Shown here piece after piece: positions 23,502 to 35,800 of a stretch of 64,000 nucleotides of DNA (positions within the stretch are counted from its first letter, which is position 1; every line of letters starts with the position of its first letter). Source of the DNA: Epiperipatus broadwayi (taxonomy: Eukaryota; Onychophora; Udeonychophora; Euonychophora; Peripatidae); assembly GCA_028023455.1 (NCBI GenBank), contig JAQFVV010000027.1, forward strand, positions 7,563,845-7,627,844. The letters are read 5' to 3'. The translations under genes and the position numbers were made by a program. A model generated the notes under the pieces. The model was given only the letters and a program-made list of their open reading frames with translations, ran no database searches and had not been told where the DNA came from.

Positions 23502-26468
23502 TTGTAATGATCCGGAGAAAGCAACTTAATGTAAACTGCACTACAGGGCGCCATCTAGGCATTTGAACCTAGAAAAATTTATAAAGTAGGCAGATACGTA
23601 AGTAAAAAAAAAAAAAAAAATTTTTTTTTCTTTTTTTTTGCATCCGGTCGTTAGCCCATGTCACTAGCTTAGTGGAATAGCAGAGATTAAATAATATAAT
23701 ATCTTATCTAATTATATTTCAATATTAAAAAAATAAATAAAATAAGCCACTGCCAGTAATTAACATACAAACATTTATTTATGCACATATATATAAGATT
23801 TAAAATTATTTTAGTATTAGTTTTACATTTTAACCTTTTAACCGCTAATTATATGATTGGTTGTATGAGGTAAAAATCAAATCTTTTAATTGGCCAACTC
23901 ACAAACTGAAGACAAAGCCTATTGTTAAAACATATTCGCCTATAATATTAAATTCAACTCAGATACGTTTATAAAAAGTATATTATTAATTTTTCAGGTT
24001 ATGAAGAGAACGAAAGTTCTTTCAAAAATAAATTGCTATTTATTTATTCTAAAATATTCAATTTCAGCAACATAAAAGCTATAATATAAACAAAAAGATC
24101 GACTTTTACGTTATAGAAAAGTAAATATTTCTTTTTACTACATCTTCAATATTTGTACTAAAATCTTCAATATTTTTCGAAAATAATTTTGTTTTTTTAT
24201 TATTCTCTCTGAGAATAATTTTAATTTTCATAAATATAATTTTATAATACTTAAAATTGGATTCGAAATGAAAATCTCAGCGTTTTTCTTTATTTTCTTT
24301 GATCAGGCGGTTTCTTTGTTCTTTCCAGCCAATCAGAATGTCTTTTTCGGCTGAGAGCTTGCTAAGAACCAATCACAAATAATGTTCTTTCTTTGTTTAG
24401 GTTTAAATGCATTTTTTTTTATTTTTTACTTGTAAAATAAGTCGGAAGAGGTCACCATCGTACAGAACTTTTAAAAATCTCTTCAAAACGTATCGAACGA
24501 ATTTTTTAGCATAAGAATCGGCTGAGTTAGAGTGACTTCAGATGTCTACGAGGAGCCTTGTAAAAAACAGTCTTTTGATTAACATTTAACATTATTTTTA
24601 ACTTTGATTTTTGACTTTAATTTACATTTAATTACTATTATATTCTAAATTTACATTTTAATTAAGTTCGCACAGATAAATTTATGAAAGCTTGTTTATA
24701 ATGTTGAATACAGATCGGTTACATAGATTTCACGGTCAAAAACACTTCAAAGTAAACATAAACGATCAAAATACAAAATTATTGATTACTGACAATTGCG
24801 GAGGGAACTTTATACGTAACCCAATAGTATTCACCATAAGATACTTGCATTGTCACCAATAACTTAAAAGACATCCGAATAAATACATTTTAGATACTCA
24901 CCGTAAGGTATCATTATTTATCGAATGTCTATATATTTCAATCAAATATGAAAACCCAAAACATACTTAACCGATAACCAATCCATGCAAGCATCTATAA
25001 ACAACTTAAATTTAATGCATTTTTATTTAAGGTCAAGTATGAATAGACCACATAGATTGGCATTTGAAAATAAAATATTCTGTCCCTATTTAACCTTAGG
25101 CTAAAATTCACAGTCAAACTGACATCAATCCATCTGATACATCGATGTATTTAATGTAATATGGAATACGGCAGCATCAAAAAGGTTAGGAGAAGATATT
25201 GACTCTCATTAGACAGGAATATTACTTCTATCTAATGAGAAGAACAATAAAAAAAAAACTCCATAGAAAGGAACTGCGCTCTGTGTCTTATAATTCCTTC
25301 CATAGGCAAAACAGGAGAGTGTGGCATATGAAGCGATTCTGCCAGTCGCGAATCTCCGACTACATCTACTAACTACATCAATATATCCAATCCATTGACC
25401 CAATTTAACCACGAAACAAATAACCTAAGATTACCCTACCCTAATATAACTTTACAAATCTATACAGCCATTCACGCCCGACTTAAGTTTAACATTTATA
25501 TAATTAATTTAACGAAAAACAAAAAAAATAATGATAAAAACTTAAAGAATGAAAAATAAATAAATGGAAATGATTTTACATAAATAAGAAAAAAATACAT
25601 CAAATAACACTATTAATAAAGAATTTAGTTTGGTCAGATAGGATTCTATTTGTAACTATTAAATACTAGGAAAGTTTAAAATTTAAAGTTCTTAGTGTTT
25701 TCAAATTAATATTGTTCGTTATATCTTAGAAAGTTCTTACGGTTTTAGAAATGTTCATCTTTTACAATTGCTTGCCATTTGAAATCCAGCGTTAAATTTC
25801 CCGATGATCCTGTGGTCCTCTGAATATAAGAAAAGTGATGTTTCATTTTTCCATTTTATAACAACTGAAGGGATTGAACGTGCGTCCTTCAATCTCTTCT
25901 CCCGCATCTCCGCACTAACATCTATCTGTCACATCGTAATAGTCATAATAACTCACTGATTAATAATTTCCAAATTTTCCTTTTATACGTATTCGAAGGA
26001 TTGACTTGGCATTATGTCATCGATGTGATGATCCTTTCACTGAGGTCCGATTTCCCGATGGATTTCTTTCATTGGCTATTTGTTTCTATTATTTTCCTAT
26101 CTGACTGATGTTTTTACATTTAAATGCCCAAGGCTGGTTTACATTTAACTAATTAACAATCATTTCCATTTCTGATTAATTAACCTGTTTTCCAAATCAA
26201 AGATATATTTAAAGATAAATTTAAAGATATAATTTTATCTCCAAATCTTTTTAAAATTTAGTTTTAAAATACTTTTTCTTTAATAAAGTTTTATTTTAAT
26301 AATTTTTCATTATCTGTGCGATTTAATATATACGAGTTTAAGATGGTATTTAAATTCAATTTTTAATTCTTAAAGCAAATTTTTAAATGCGAACTTTTTA
26401 ATTTACTTTCATGTTTAATAAAAAAAATAAAAAAAAAACAATGTAACGAACGTCTGTGCTCGTTACAA
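23502..26468. mobile_element. Putative LTR-type or related element, ~3 kb, non-coding
   Basis: It sits in a TA repeat, starts TGTAATGATCC and ends GCTCGTTACA (TG...CA, with inverted ATTGTAAYGA-type ends). The first ~230 bp match 63794-64000: GGGC(G/A)CCA...CTAGGC(C)ATT, GAACCTAGAAAA, TTTATAA, and a GTCACTAGCT block. CCAAT-like boxes lie near 24330-24380. The 3' end carries TGTAACGA/TCGTTACA arms (26442-26467). No retroviral-type protein was recognised. A solo LTR or non-autonomous element is possible. Confidence 0.45.
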
Positions 26469-26496
26469 TATATATATATATATAGTGAGTTTTGCC

Positions 26497-26509
26497 TATT
26501 TTTAAATTG
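26497..26509. repeat. Right 13-bp target duplication of the composite insertion
   Basis: Exact match to 20265-20277. Confidence 0.8.
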
Positions 26510-27029
26510 CCATGAAAGACTTTAATGTTAGAACAGAAAAATGATTATCAGTTGGAACAGTAGCTTATGAAGTTTGCAAAGAAAGAAAAATTGAAAATTC
26601 TTTGGAAAAATACTAAGTAGAAATGGATATGGAACCATAACAAAAAATGATGATACAGCAGAATTGGATTAAATTTTGATTAACAGAAATTTCAAGATTT
26701 CGGTCAAATGATTTCAAGATTATAAGGTTTTTAATGGATTTAATATAGGAATTGATCATCAGTTAAAGTGGAAGATATGTGTTAATGCAAATTTACTGAA
26801 ATGCTAAGACTCAATATCCCTTAATCTTCAGAAATACTCCAATGAATTTAAATTACAACTTGCAAATCATTTTAAATTATTAACAGATTTTGAAGATGTT
26901 TCAGATTTGACTAAGATTAATAATAAGATAACTGATACTCTATTAAGAACTGAAAGAGAGAGATCTTGCAAAAAAGAAGAAATATAAAAATATAGAAAAA
27001 TGAACCATTAAGAAGCATTGGTTACATGA

Positions 27030-27521
27030 CTACCAAACTTGCCACCTTTTTTTTTAAATATACAGTTTTGGGGCCTACTTTTTTTTTTCAATTTTATTTT
27101 ATTGAATATATGTTAGTTTTTAAGTGGTCATATTTAATATTTATATTTTATTATTCTAAAAATTTCTCCAAAAATTAATTGTAATGTTTATGCTTTATTG
27201 ATTTTTTTTGTATTAAGTAAAGTTATCAATATAAAAATGAAAAAAATATATGAAATGTCTTTATATGCCTTATTTTTCAAGATGAGTAAATGATGATTAT
27301 CCATATCTGCAGTCTGAAATTCCTAAATGGCCTCCAAAAATCATTACAAATGAATCTTTCAACAGTCTGAATAGGTTATAAATATGTCTGTGGCATTTTG
27401 TTTCATCACATCTATAAGAAAATAAATTTAACAATTAACACATATTCAGTAAAATAAAATTGAAAAAAATGTAGGCCCCTAAAACTGTATATTTTTAAAA
27501 AATGGCTGCCAAGCTTTGTAG
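27030..27521. mobile_element. MITE-like element with ~80-bp terminal inverted repeats
   Basis: The left end CTACCAAACTTGCCACC...AACAGT/ACAGTTTTGGGGCCTAC is mirrored at 27430-27521 (GTAGGCCCCTAAAACTGT...CAAGCTTTGTAG). It interrupts the RTE frame. A related end fragment is at 30490-30575. Confidence 0.8.
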
Positions 27522-27784
27522 ACTGGATAATGCACAAGTACTGAAGAATTGAATATCTACAATTTTGTAACATGATACAAAAAAGAATTAATAATGATAT
27601 AAAAAAATATGATTGTGAATTGGCAAAAGAAGCTATAAAAAAATAAAAATTGCTAAGATATAAAACAATATATTGATATTGTGGTGAGGGGAGGTATTTT
27701 TGCAATAAGAAAAAATGGCACTATTTCTAAAAAGATAATAACTTCATGAAATATGTGGATGAATTCTACAAAAAACTATGAATA

Positions 27785-28060
27785 GAGAGGACTTGAACAC
27801 AGTCTTTCAAGCCCCTTCAGTCATCCATTCTATCTTCTACTACCAACACGCTTGACCACATACATGTAAAAAGGGTAAATGATCTTCAATATATGTGTTT
27901 CATACAGAACCAGCATTCATCAGTTGGTCTGGATCATCATCTCCCACATATATATATATAATCAGTGCTTGGTTTATATTAAGGAGACTGAAGTCTGTCT
28001 ATTAGAGTATGAAGATTGTATATCTTAATATAAACTGAGTACTGATTATATATATATATA
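27785..28060 (-). repeat. tRNA-like repeat with Pol III B box, plus small inverted repeat
   Basis: The minus strand has GTGTTCAAGTCC (B-box-like, about 27803-27792) and an A-box-like GTGTTGGTAGTAGAAGA upstream. It continues into ACCAACTGATGAATGC shared with 14893, 30050 and 47460. 27958-28058 folds back on itself (ATTAAGG.../...CTTAATATAAAC). Confidence 0.65.
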
Positions 28061-30047
28061 TTATTGTAAAAGTATATATATACTCATACATACATATAAT
28101 CAATATGTATACATTATATTTGTATTCCTATTATATTTATAAAAATAAATATATAATTTAGTAAATTAATATTTTTCATTCTTTAAAATGAAAAACCATT
28201 ATTGGAAAAGACAGTTGACAAGGTGATGACCTCTGGGTTCACATACAGTTTATCGAATTAAAGGAAATGAAATTAATTTAGTGATTTCATATTGAATTGT
28301 AATGTAACAATATAGAATGTGATATGCTTCAGCAAGCTCATGCAGATATATATAAAAAAAATATTTTTTTTATTACAAGTTTAAGGATTCTATTCTTTCA
28401 GCTATATCCTCACAAAGATTTATACTGTGTTTGATTTAAAAGAACAGTGTATAAGATAAAATCTATATTTTGAACGATTTAATACTTATTAGAATATTTT
28501 CATGTTCGATTTTTCATTCTAATTGGAGTTCTAATTGTAAACTTCGTTTTAAAAATAACATGTTTATAAACACTTCAACTAAATTTAATGTACTTTACAT
28601 TATAAGGAAACTTCAGAGTGAGTAGAACACTTATTTATCGTGGGATATATAAAATGCGCTTGCCTAGTCAAATATATATATGTGAATAACTTCTTTTGCA
28701 AATGCCTTTAAAATTATATAGAAGCAATATCTTCAAAATGGAATTATAATTGTTAATAAAGGAACTGTGTATTAACGAAGCTGACATCTACATACAAAGG
28801 GGAAACTAAACATCAACTTGGGATATCCTCTTATTTTCTTCAATGTATAACAACGAAGGAATTAAAATTTGCATCTTTGAAGGATTTTCATTTGTGAATG
28901 CCAGGAACATTTAGAACTATTGCATTAACTTTTATAAATACCATTTAAGTCTTTAAAAATTATAATTGGGAAACATTAATTTCATTTCCTTTATTATCAA
29001 ATTCATTTCATTAAAGAAATGAATAATAAGAGAGAATTAATAATTTAAAATATTTTTGTTTTTATTTATAATTAATAAAAATTTAGATATAGATTAAGAA
29101 ATATTAATATGGGAAAGGCATATAAAAATATAAAGGGATAAAGTGAACTTAAAGATAAAAGATTAAATTATTTTTAAATTTACATACTATTATTTTTTAT
29201 GACATGACACTACTTGTTTGAACTAATCCAAATAGTTTAATAAGCATTATGTATGATAAGTGGATAAATGACTAACATTGATATGAAATATATATTTTTA
29301 TATTAATAAATATAAATTATGTTCATGTTCATCTTAACAAATGAAACCATTATATATAAATAATTGGATTATTATTTGTATAATCTAATTAATATATAAT
29401 AATGTTAATGTAGAAATCTTAATATTTGGATACTTATATTTTATATACGTTATAAAATCATGTGGTGTTATAAGTTAGAAAATATATCTACCGTAGATAA
29501 ATAGAATATTTATATTTTTAATATAAGGAAGTAGATATATAAATAATTTTTATATATTATAAAGTTTAAGTTATTTATTTGTTAAATAAATAATTGTGGT
29601 TTTTTTATATTAGACTAAATGAAGTCTTCAATCTTGTTTTATTTATTTATTTGATTTTATAAGATAAGAACAAACATTTAATATAATAATCTTTATTGAT
29701 TATTATATTAACTTCATGAAACCCATTTTAAAGAGTCAGTGAGATTTACTATTATCATTACTCTAGTATATTGATAGGGACCCCTGAAGAGAGTCAATTG
29801 TTAAACTTCCCTGAGTTCGAAATCTGAGCATAATGGTTAAGTCAATTAAGGTGAAATTGATTTAATGTGGTTTAGATATAATAATTTATTAATAATAAAT
29901 TATTTATTGGGAGCAGATATAGTTTTATGTCAAAATTAAATCACATCATTCGTGGCATCCTATATGAAGACCTTAAATCTGACTATAGTGAGATGCGCCT
30001 GCCTTAACTTATCTCGTTGAGAGAGTGCATACCGTTACAATATATAT
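28061..30047. other. Very AT-rich non-coding DNA; right end resembles an LTR-like terminus
   Basis: No genes. The right end reads CATACCGTTACA followed by ATATATAT, mirroring the TGTAACG-type ends of the LTR-like elements. A left partner end was not identified. Confidence 0.35.
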
Positions 30048-30200
30048 ATGTGTGTGTAAAGGAGATGATAATCCGGACCAATTGATAAGTGATGTTTTAG
30101 CACAAAATATGTTTACTGGGGATTATTTATCTTTTTCACATGTATGTGGTCATGTGTGTCAGTTGTATACGATGGAGTGGATGACTGAACGCAACCTGAA
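30048..30200 (+). repeat. Copy of tRNA-like repeat family
   Basis: GATGATAATCCGGACCAATTGATAAGTG and the following CATGTATGTGGTCATG correspond to the reverse complement of 27840-27945. Confidence 0.65.
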
Positions 30201-30489
30201 TGTCTTATACTTGTATTCAAATATTAAAAAAACTATAGTTAAAAAAAAAAAAAAACAAATTAGTCTCTATAATTATAAACATCTTTATTATTTATAATGA
30301 GTATGTGTGGATATTTGATTACTGTTTTAATATATATAGAAATCGGAATTTACACGTTATAATATTTATCTTTTATTTATTATTGTCAATTGTAATATTT
30401 CCACTTTATTTATTTATTTGTATTAATATAATAAAATAGAAATGAAATGTTATAATTTTTTATAAAATGTAAATATTAACTACTACTTT

Positions 30490-30575
30490 ACTTGTATCCA
30501 CCTGAAATTGTATATTTCAAAAAAAAAAAAAATCGTCTACTAAGCTTGATAGACAGAATAATAAGCAAGTACCAA
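30490..30575. repeat. Fragment of the 27030-27521 MITE family
   Basis: AATTGTATATTT...CTAAGCTTGATAGAC-G-ATAAT--GCAAGTAC matches 27487-27545, including about 20 nt outside the assigned MITE end. Confidence 0.5.
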
Positions 30576-31573
30576 ATTGTTCAAACCTGGAGAAAATAAA
30601 CCCCTATCATTGTCTAAGATGATGGTACCAACTGCAAAGATCTCATTTATTTTGGATATCGTTTCTTTCACATATTCATTTTGACGATTTTATATTCGGT
30701 CCATCTTGACTATGAATCCACTATTAGAAACAAGTGGCCAATATAATGTTTGGGATTATCTGTATGTTCTCTGCCTCGTGACTTGATTACAGTTGGTCAT
30801 GGTATAAATATTTTTTATAAAAAGCAATAGCATTGTTTGTCGTGATTCATATTTTTATATATAATTTTCTACCTGTTCTATTATGTTATGTATTGTACAT
30901 ACTCTTGATTCAAAACTATTGTTCGATTTCATCTGAATAATTATGATCTAGAAGATGGTTTTGTTCAACCTGATGTGAGTACTATATTACTAACCATTAC
31001 GATTCATCTGTTACATAAAGAGTTTTTTGTATTCAGAAAAAATTATGAATTTTCAGCCGACAATATGATCGTCCATTGTTTATCCAGATAATGAATATTT
31101 GAAAACCTTAATCATTTATGGTCAATTTGCAATAGTGTGACTATTTATTACTTTGGAATTAAATATATCTATATAATTATCCGTATTTTTTTTTTCTGTA
31201 GACTGATTTCCATTTGGAGTTACGATGAGATTATCGACATATCCTATTATACTTTCTTTATCGTGCTAAAGTTTATTGCAGAAAACTTTAACAAATAGTA
31301 TTGCAGGAAAGAGTGTGCTATAGGAGTTTTATATGGCAAAATTCAATCTTCACTTTTTTTTATCCCGTTTCTTTATTTTTTTCTGGAAGTAGAATGGGTC
31401 ATATTTATTTATGAGTAAGTATTTACGATGATGGTGATGTGTAATAAATCAGAGCGCTTTTTTTTTCTTTCAATATAAGTAAATTTACTTATACACACGC
31501 GCGCGCACATATATATGTGTGTGTGGAGAAAAAATTAAATAATATTACATAAAACGATTAATAATAAATTTAC
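30576..31573. other. Non-coding DNA, presumed intron
   Basis: On the minus strand this lies directly after the donor of exon 31574-31742. No exon was recognised. An alternating CG/CA tract is at 31492-31531. Confidence 0.4.
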
Positions 31574-31742
31574 CTTTTGGTAATAATGCACTAGTTTTCG
31601 ATAGTCGTACATTCCAGTATTTCAATCCGGTGAACCTGTTATCTTTCAGAAGCATGGCCATTAGCAGAAAAATAAAACAAACGCATAATACCAGAAAGAA
31701 GCAGTTTCTTTTATTCAACTCCATACCGCAGAACCGATTCAT
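31574..31742 (-). CDS. Putative first coding exon of a type II membrane protein (copy B), possibly C1GALT1-like
   Basis: ATG at 31742 begins 56 codons (MNRFCGMELNKRNCFF...) ending at a donor AAAAG|GTAAATT (31574/31573), phase 1. Residues 9-13 (LNKRN) precede a hydrophobic anchor at about 14-33, then FTGLKYW and a short stem region. Length (169 nt), donor phase, anchor pattern and much of the nucleotide sequence (AAAAGAAACT...TTATGC.T.TGTTTTAT) match the exon at 928-1096, 30.6 kb away on the same strand. This indicates paralogous genes or alternative first exons. A second ATG at codon 7 (MELNKRN) could also serve as start. Assignment to the galactosyltransferase family is inference from the neighbouring exon at 61780. 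Confidence 0.55.
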
Positions 31743-32046
31743 CGAAGTATCTATCTATCATAGGATTAAAAATGATGTAAATAACAATTATAAAAAAGAT
31801 TTCTATCAAAAGCTCTTGTCAAGTAACATATTCATCGCAAACTGATGTTTCCTTATAAGTTAAAGGTAAATATAACTCGGAAGACAACTATAAAACGAAT
31901 CAAGGTGATCTAAAGGCGTTTACCCTTATTGTTATTCGAGTAATGTGAAACGGAAAATGTATCAATAGCATATCTGTCATCTCCTCCCCCTATTATTTCA
32001 ATTTACTAAAAAAAAAAAAAAAATTTTATCTTATGTAAAAAAATTA
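31743..32046. other. Upstream flank of exon copy B
   Basis: Expected promoter or 5' UTR side for a minus-strand first exon. I see no clear TATA box or other defined site. Confidence 0.3.
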
Positions 32047-32122
32047 TTATTTTTTTCTTATGTGTCACGGCATCAGCCGGGAAGCGAACCCGCCAATCTC
32101 TCGACCACCAATGCCTGACAAC
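32047..32122 (-). repeat. Short tRNA-derived SINE, copy 1
   Basis: Minus strand: TGTCAGGCATTGGTGGTCGA head, B box GGGTTCGCTTCC, end GATGCCGTGACACAT, then an A-rich tail. The 5' and 3' ends pair with each other (TGTCAGGCAT with ATGCCGTGACA). Same structure as 37761-37869 and 55399-55490. Confidence 0.75.
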
Positions 32123-33315
32123 TAAAAAAATATTTCAATAAAGTTTTACTAGCAGTGAAAGGCTGAATTTTTTTTTTAATAAATGCATATCTGGATTTAA
32201 ATTTTTTCGTTAAAATTATGTAATCTCGAACTCAAATCAAATAAGAATGTCTTTTACCTCCGGTGAGTTTTTGTTCTACTTTGGGTAAGTTATCTTTCGT
32301 GCATGTTGTTAATTTTACGGTCAACTTAGTAAACTGTTACCTTCAGCAGTAGTCATCCGTAAATATAAACTAATCCATATTTTAATTGCTGTTTTTTAAC
32401 TGTTACGGCAGCAAATTTTTTTTTTTCTAAAAAAAAAAAAAAAGATAAGATTTCAATACTATGTACAAGTGTAGCTCTCCAGTGTATTCTATCCTCCGCC
32501 ATATCTTCCACATGTAAACAACTTGTTTAGAATGTATAAGATAAAATCTTTATGATGTAAACAGGGTCTGCTCCTATTATACGAAAACCAGTTTCAAAGT
32601 TTACCATAAAAAAATCCTTTGTTGAAATCTGGTAATGTAATTTAATGCGATGGTACAGTATTAGGCCTTGGAATGTAAGGTCCTCGGACCAGATTGGCAC
32701 TTCCGGCGCTCGAGCAATAAAACCATTCCATTATTTGAATAGAAAGGGGAAAGAAATGTTTACAGTATAAATAAATTATTGTGTTTTTTTTTTTTTTGAG
32801 TACTGCACTTCACACTTCTTCTTTTTTAACGTGTGCGTGATTCTTATTTATTAAAGTCAACCAGCATTTATTTAAATCACCTAACACTGTTTACTAAAGC
32901 CGGATTCGACAGCGTAATATTGTGGATCGAAATTGACCTATCACCTCCGATTGGGCGAACGTCATATGGTCTCCTGAGTAATACATTATACGATTATTTA
33001 TCTTTAAGTTAATATATGTTAACAAGTTTTAATTAATTGTTTTCAAATTTTGTTTCCAAATTATTTAAAAAATCTTGCTAGATACGAGGAACTTTTTTTA
33101 AAAAAGATTACTCCTATAATTGAAACGCCGAACTAAAATGTCACGTTTAATCTTTGGAATATTAAAAACAAATTTTAAAAATGTATTGAAATACTGGGTT
33201 GTAGACCCGATGTACTTATCTTTTTTTACTCTATTAATTATACATCTAGCCTTATTTTAAAGTATATATTTGCCTTCCTTTTTTTTTCTTTCTTTCTTTA
33301 TTTTGAATACTTATT
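32123..33315. other. Non-coding DNA with SINE fragment
   Basis: 32680-32735 (GCGCTCGAGCAATAAAACCATTCC) resembles the 3' part of the repeat at 56515-56700 (CTCCTGAGCAATAAAGTCATTACC). Nothing else was recognised. Confidence 0.4.
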
Positions 33316-33465
33316 TTTGCGTAGTTTAGCGCATTGGGAGAGCAAAACAATCGCAGCTCGGTTTGATCATTCCCCGTGCTCAAGGTCATATAATCAACTG
33401 AGTGTTGACCTATCTAATTACTACATTGTCCAGTAGCAATGTAAAATGATTATTGTGATAATCGA
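33316..33465 (+). repeat. tRNA-like repeat
   Basis: TAGTTTAGCGCATTGGGAGAGC is a good Pol III A box, and CGGTTTGATCATTCC a degenerate B box 23 nt further on. A non-tRNA tail (GTCATATAATCAACTGAGTG) follows, typical of a SINE. Confidence 0.65.
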
Positions 33466-35025
33466 TCGCAATTATTATTTTCTGTATATTACAGAAAACC
33501 CCATTTCCCGATATTTGGGATGGGTTTAACTCTTGTTTCAAAAGAGAAATACACTTAACTATTCTTAGTTAGAGAGTACAACAAAGATGAAAATTCACTC
33601 GTCTTTTTTACATATGTTACCAGCATTTCCAATTATTATTAAACGAGTATGGCAACGACAAGAGAAAAAAAGCATACACTAGAAACCCAAACCGATCTAT
33701 GAACCACTAATACGTCTACCTATAAAACACGCTATCCCGTTATTCTACTTATTTGATAGTTTGTGATTGGCTTTTAACTTTTTTTGCAAAAAGCTTTCTG
33801 AAATGTATCTCACCAATCTCTCCAATGTTTTCTATTCTCCACCAAATTCTTCTAATGAAATCAGTTAATATTACTTTTATGTAGAATGTCGTTGCGATAA
33901 TCTTTATCATGTAAACAGAATCTCGCACTTTCGAAAATCATGCTAAAGTTTATTGTTAACGCCCTTTTAGCGAGTCTTGCATTGTTCCTTTGCTTTACAT
34001 TTACAATTCAAAGGAATATTACAATAATGGATTCATTAGTATCGTATCTAACGAGTTGGAAAGCATGCTAATTGATTTTATCATCTTGCTATTGTATTTT
34101 TTAAATTTGACGACCACTCTTAAATGATATATTTCTAACATATATATATACAGTATATTATTTTAGTTTGATCGTTTATTCATTATTAATCTCGTAAACA
34201 TTTCCCATAAATTTTACAGCGAAAAATGTTTTTCACGAACTATTGAATTAAGAAATAGATACATTTTATGAAAAATCTATTCTTTTGATTTCTATTAAAA
34301 GAAATAAAAAAAACATTCCTTGCATGATGTATTTCTTCGAATCAATTTTAAAATAATACTTCTATCTGCGTATTTTTGTTAAGTAATGAACTATAAATTT
34401 AATTTTCTTGAGGTAATTGATTAATAATTTTCATATTCAATTAATATGCTAAAGGAGGATACTGGTTTGTTGAAATCATTTCAGTATGTAGAGATGGTTT
34501 TACAATATTAATACTATTTTCCAGCTTGGGCCTAGTGAGAATGATAATCAAATTCTGGACAGACAAACACTTTGATAAATTTAATAAACAATTAGCCATT
34601 TATATATATTAGCATAACAATTGTTACGAATAAAGTCAATATATACAAAATTATTATGAAAATACAATTTGGTTATTAACAAGATATTTGCAATTATTTA
34701 TCCGAATACGGATATAAACAATGATAGACCAATTTGTATTGAGATTTTTTTTCTCGGTCCAAAAGTTCGAAACAGTTTTTAGCAAATTAGATGATAAAAA
34801 AGAATGGGTAATCTCTCATTTGCTTTTCATTTATTACGTCTTAATCTTTTATTCTGTGTTATAATTTTAACCATGAGGAGAGAGAGAAGATTAATTACTT
34901 ATACTTAGAAGGTTTTAGTTAAATTTCTGAAAGAAAATATCAAAATATTACAGCGCAAATTATAATTAGCTAAAATATATAGAAGAGTCGGTCACCGAAG
35001 AGACTATGTTGATGATCAAATAGTG
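33466..35025. other. AT-rich non-coding DNA
   Basis: No coding or element signature was recognised. Confidence 0.4.
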
Positions 35026-35029
35026 TCGG

Positions 35030-35800
35030 TTCCGACTCGTGATGATTTGAACTAAGAAATTAAAAAATTAATTAAGGGATGGTAGAAAATGGGGCATGGA
35101 AATGAATACTATAAAAATAAAAATCTATACTGGAAGACTACAATAGGCTATAATAGTAGAACTGGATAAGAATTTGGAAAATATGAGAAATATAAGTATC
35201 TAGGCAAGAAGGTCATACAAGGGAGAAGAACAGAAGAAATTATAAAAAAAAAAAGAAATGGACTGATTAAAAAAGCCATAGTAATATTAAATGGAATATT
35301 GTAAAACAAAAATATATCAAAATTTAAATATAAGACACAATAAAAAAAATATTGTTACACATGCCAAGTGAGATTTGGCAGTTGAAGGAAAGATTGGGAA
35401 TGGAATTGGTGTATACAGAAATAGATTATTAATGAAGATCTGCAATTAAAAAGAGAATGCATAGACAATAAGACAATTTGAGAAACAATGAATATTGAAT
35501 ATACTATAGTAAATGATATCAGAACAAGACAATTGGAATAGAAATCTATAAATGCAGATGTTTTAAGGAAGATTACCAAGACAAATGGATTGTATACCAC
35601 CAGAAAAGAGAAAAGGAGGTATCCAAAAAGGAATTGGAAAGAGGGAGTAGAGAAATTAGAGGTAGAATTTTGCAGGAAATATTTATGGATGATTAGAGGC
35701 ATGATAATTGGAAATTGAAAGACATCGTAGAGAATTTTAGATCTATAAGAAAAAGATATGTCTGTATGAAAAATATGCATTTTATGTAAATAATGATGGA
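35030..35800 (+). pseudogene. RTE-type LINE 3' portion, frameshifted
   Basis: Broken plus-strand frames give a segment like the RT thumb and C-terminus: YEKYKYLGKKVIQGRRTEE (35190-35245), IVNDIRTRQLE (35510-35545) and EKRRYPKRNWKEGVEKL (35605-35660). The order fits the family ending ...RTRQL-W-GHV-R... KR-RGRP---W-EG. The hydrophobic 166-codon frame on the opposite strand (35355-35855) is a shadow of this A-rich coding strand. Confidence 0.65.

Larger units (their letters stand above)
20278..26496. mobile_element. Composite 6.2-kb insertion in the RTE LINE
   Basis: Bounded by the 13-bp duplication. Its outer ends are parts of one repeat family in opposite orientation: the left end has ...CAAAACTCACTATATA, the right end TATATAGTGAGTTTTGCC. 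Inside, in order: a repeat tail (20278-20350), a full unit (20354-20808), an LTR-like insertion (20810-22430), a partial head (22437-22535), inverted units (22537-23022), TA repeats, a hairpin element (23091-23450), and a second LTR-like insertion (23502-26468). The layers indicate successive insertions into one foldback element. Confidence 0.75.
19780..27790 (+). pseudogene. RTE-type LINE remnant (endonuclease and start of RT region), split by later insertions
   Basis: Left part, about 19780-20277: broken frames give GDISDKVSRLGIQINRRYQI, then IVQVYDSTSSHCDEKVVDFY, the middle of an APE-type endonuclease. After a 6.2-kb insertion the reading resumes at 26510 with MKDFNVRTEK (the GDFN motif region), IGIDHQLKW (the SDH motif region) and LLTDFEDVSDLTKINNKI. 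Another insertion covers 27030-27521. After it comes INNDIKKYDCELAKEA and NNFMKYVDEFYKKL, matching the same region of the copy at 52557-54480. Many stops are present, so it is a dead copy; the RT palm is missing. Confidence 0.8.
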
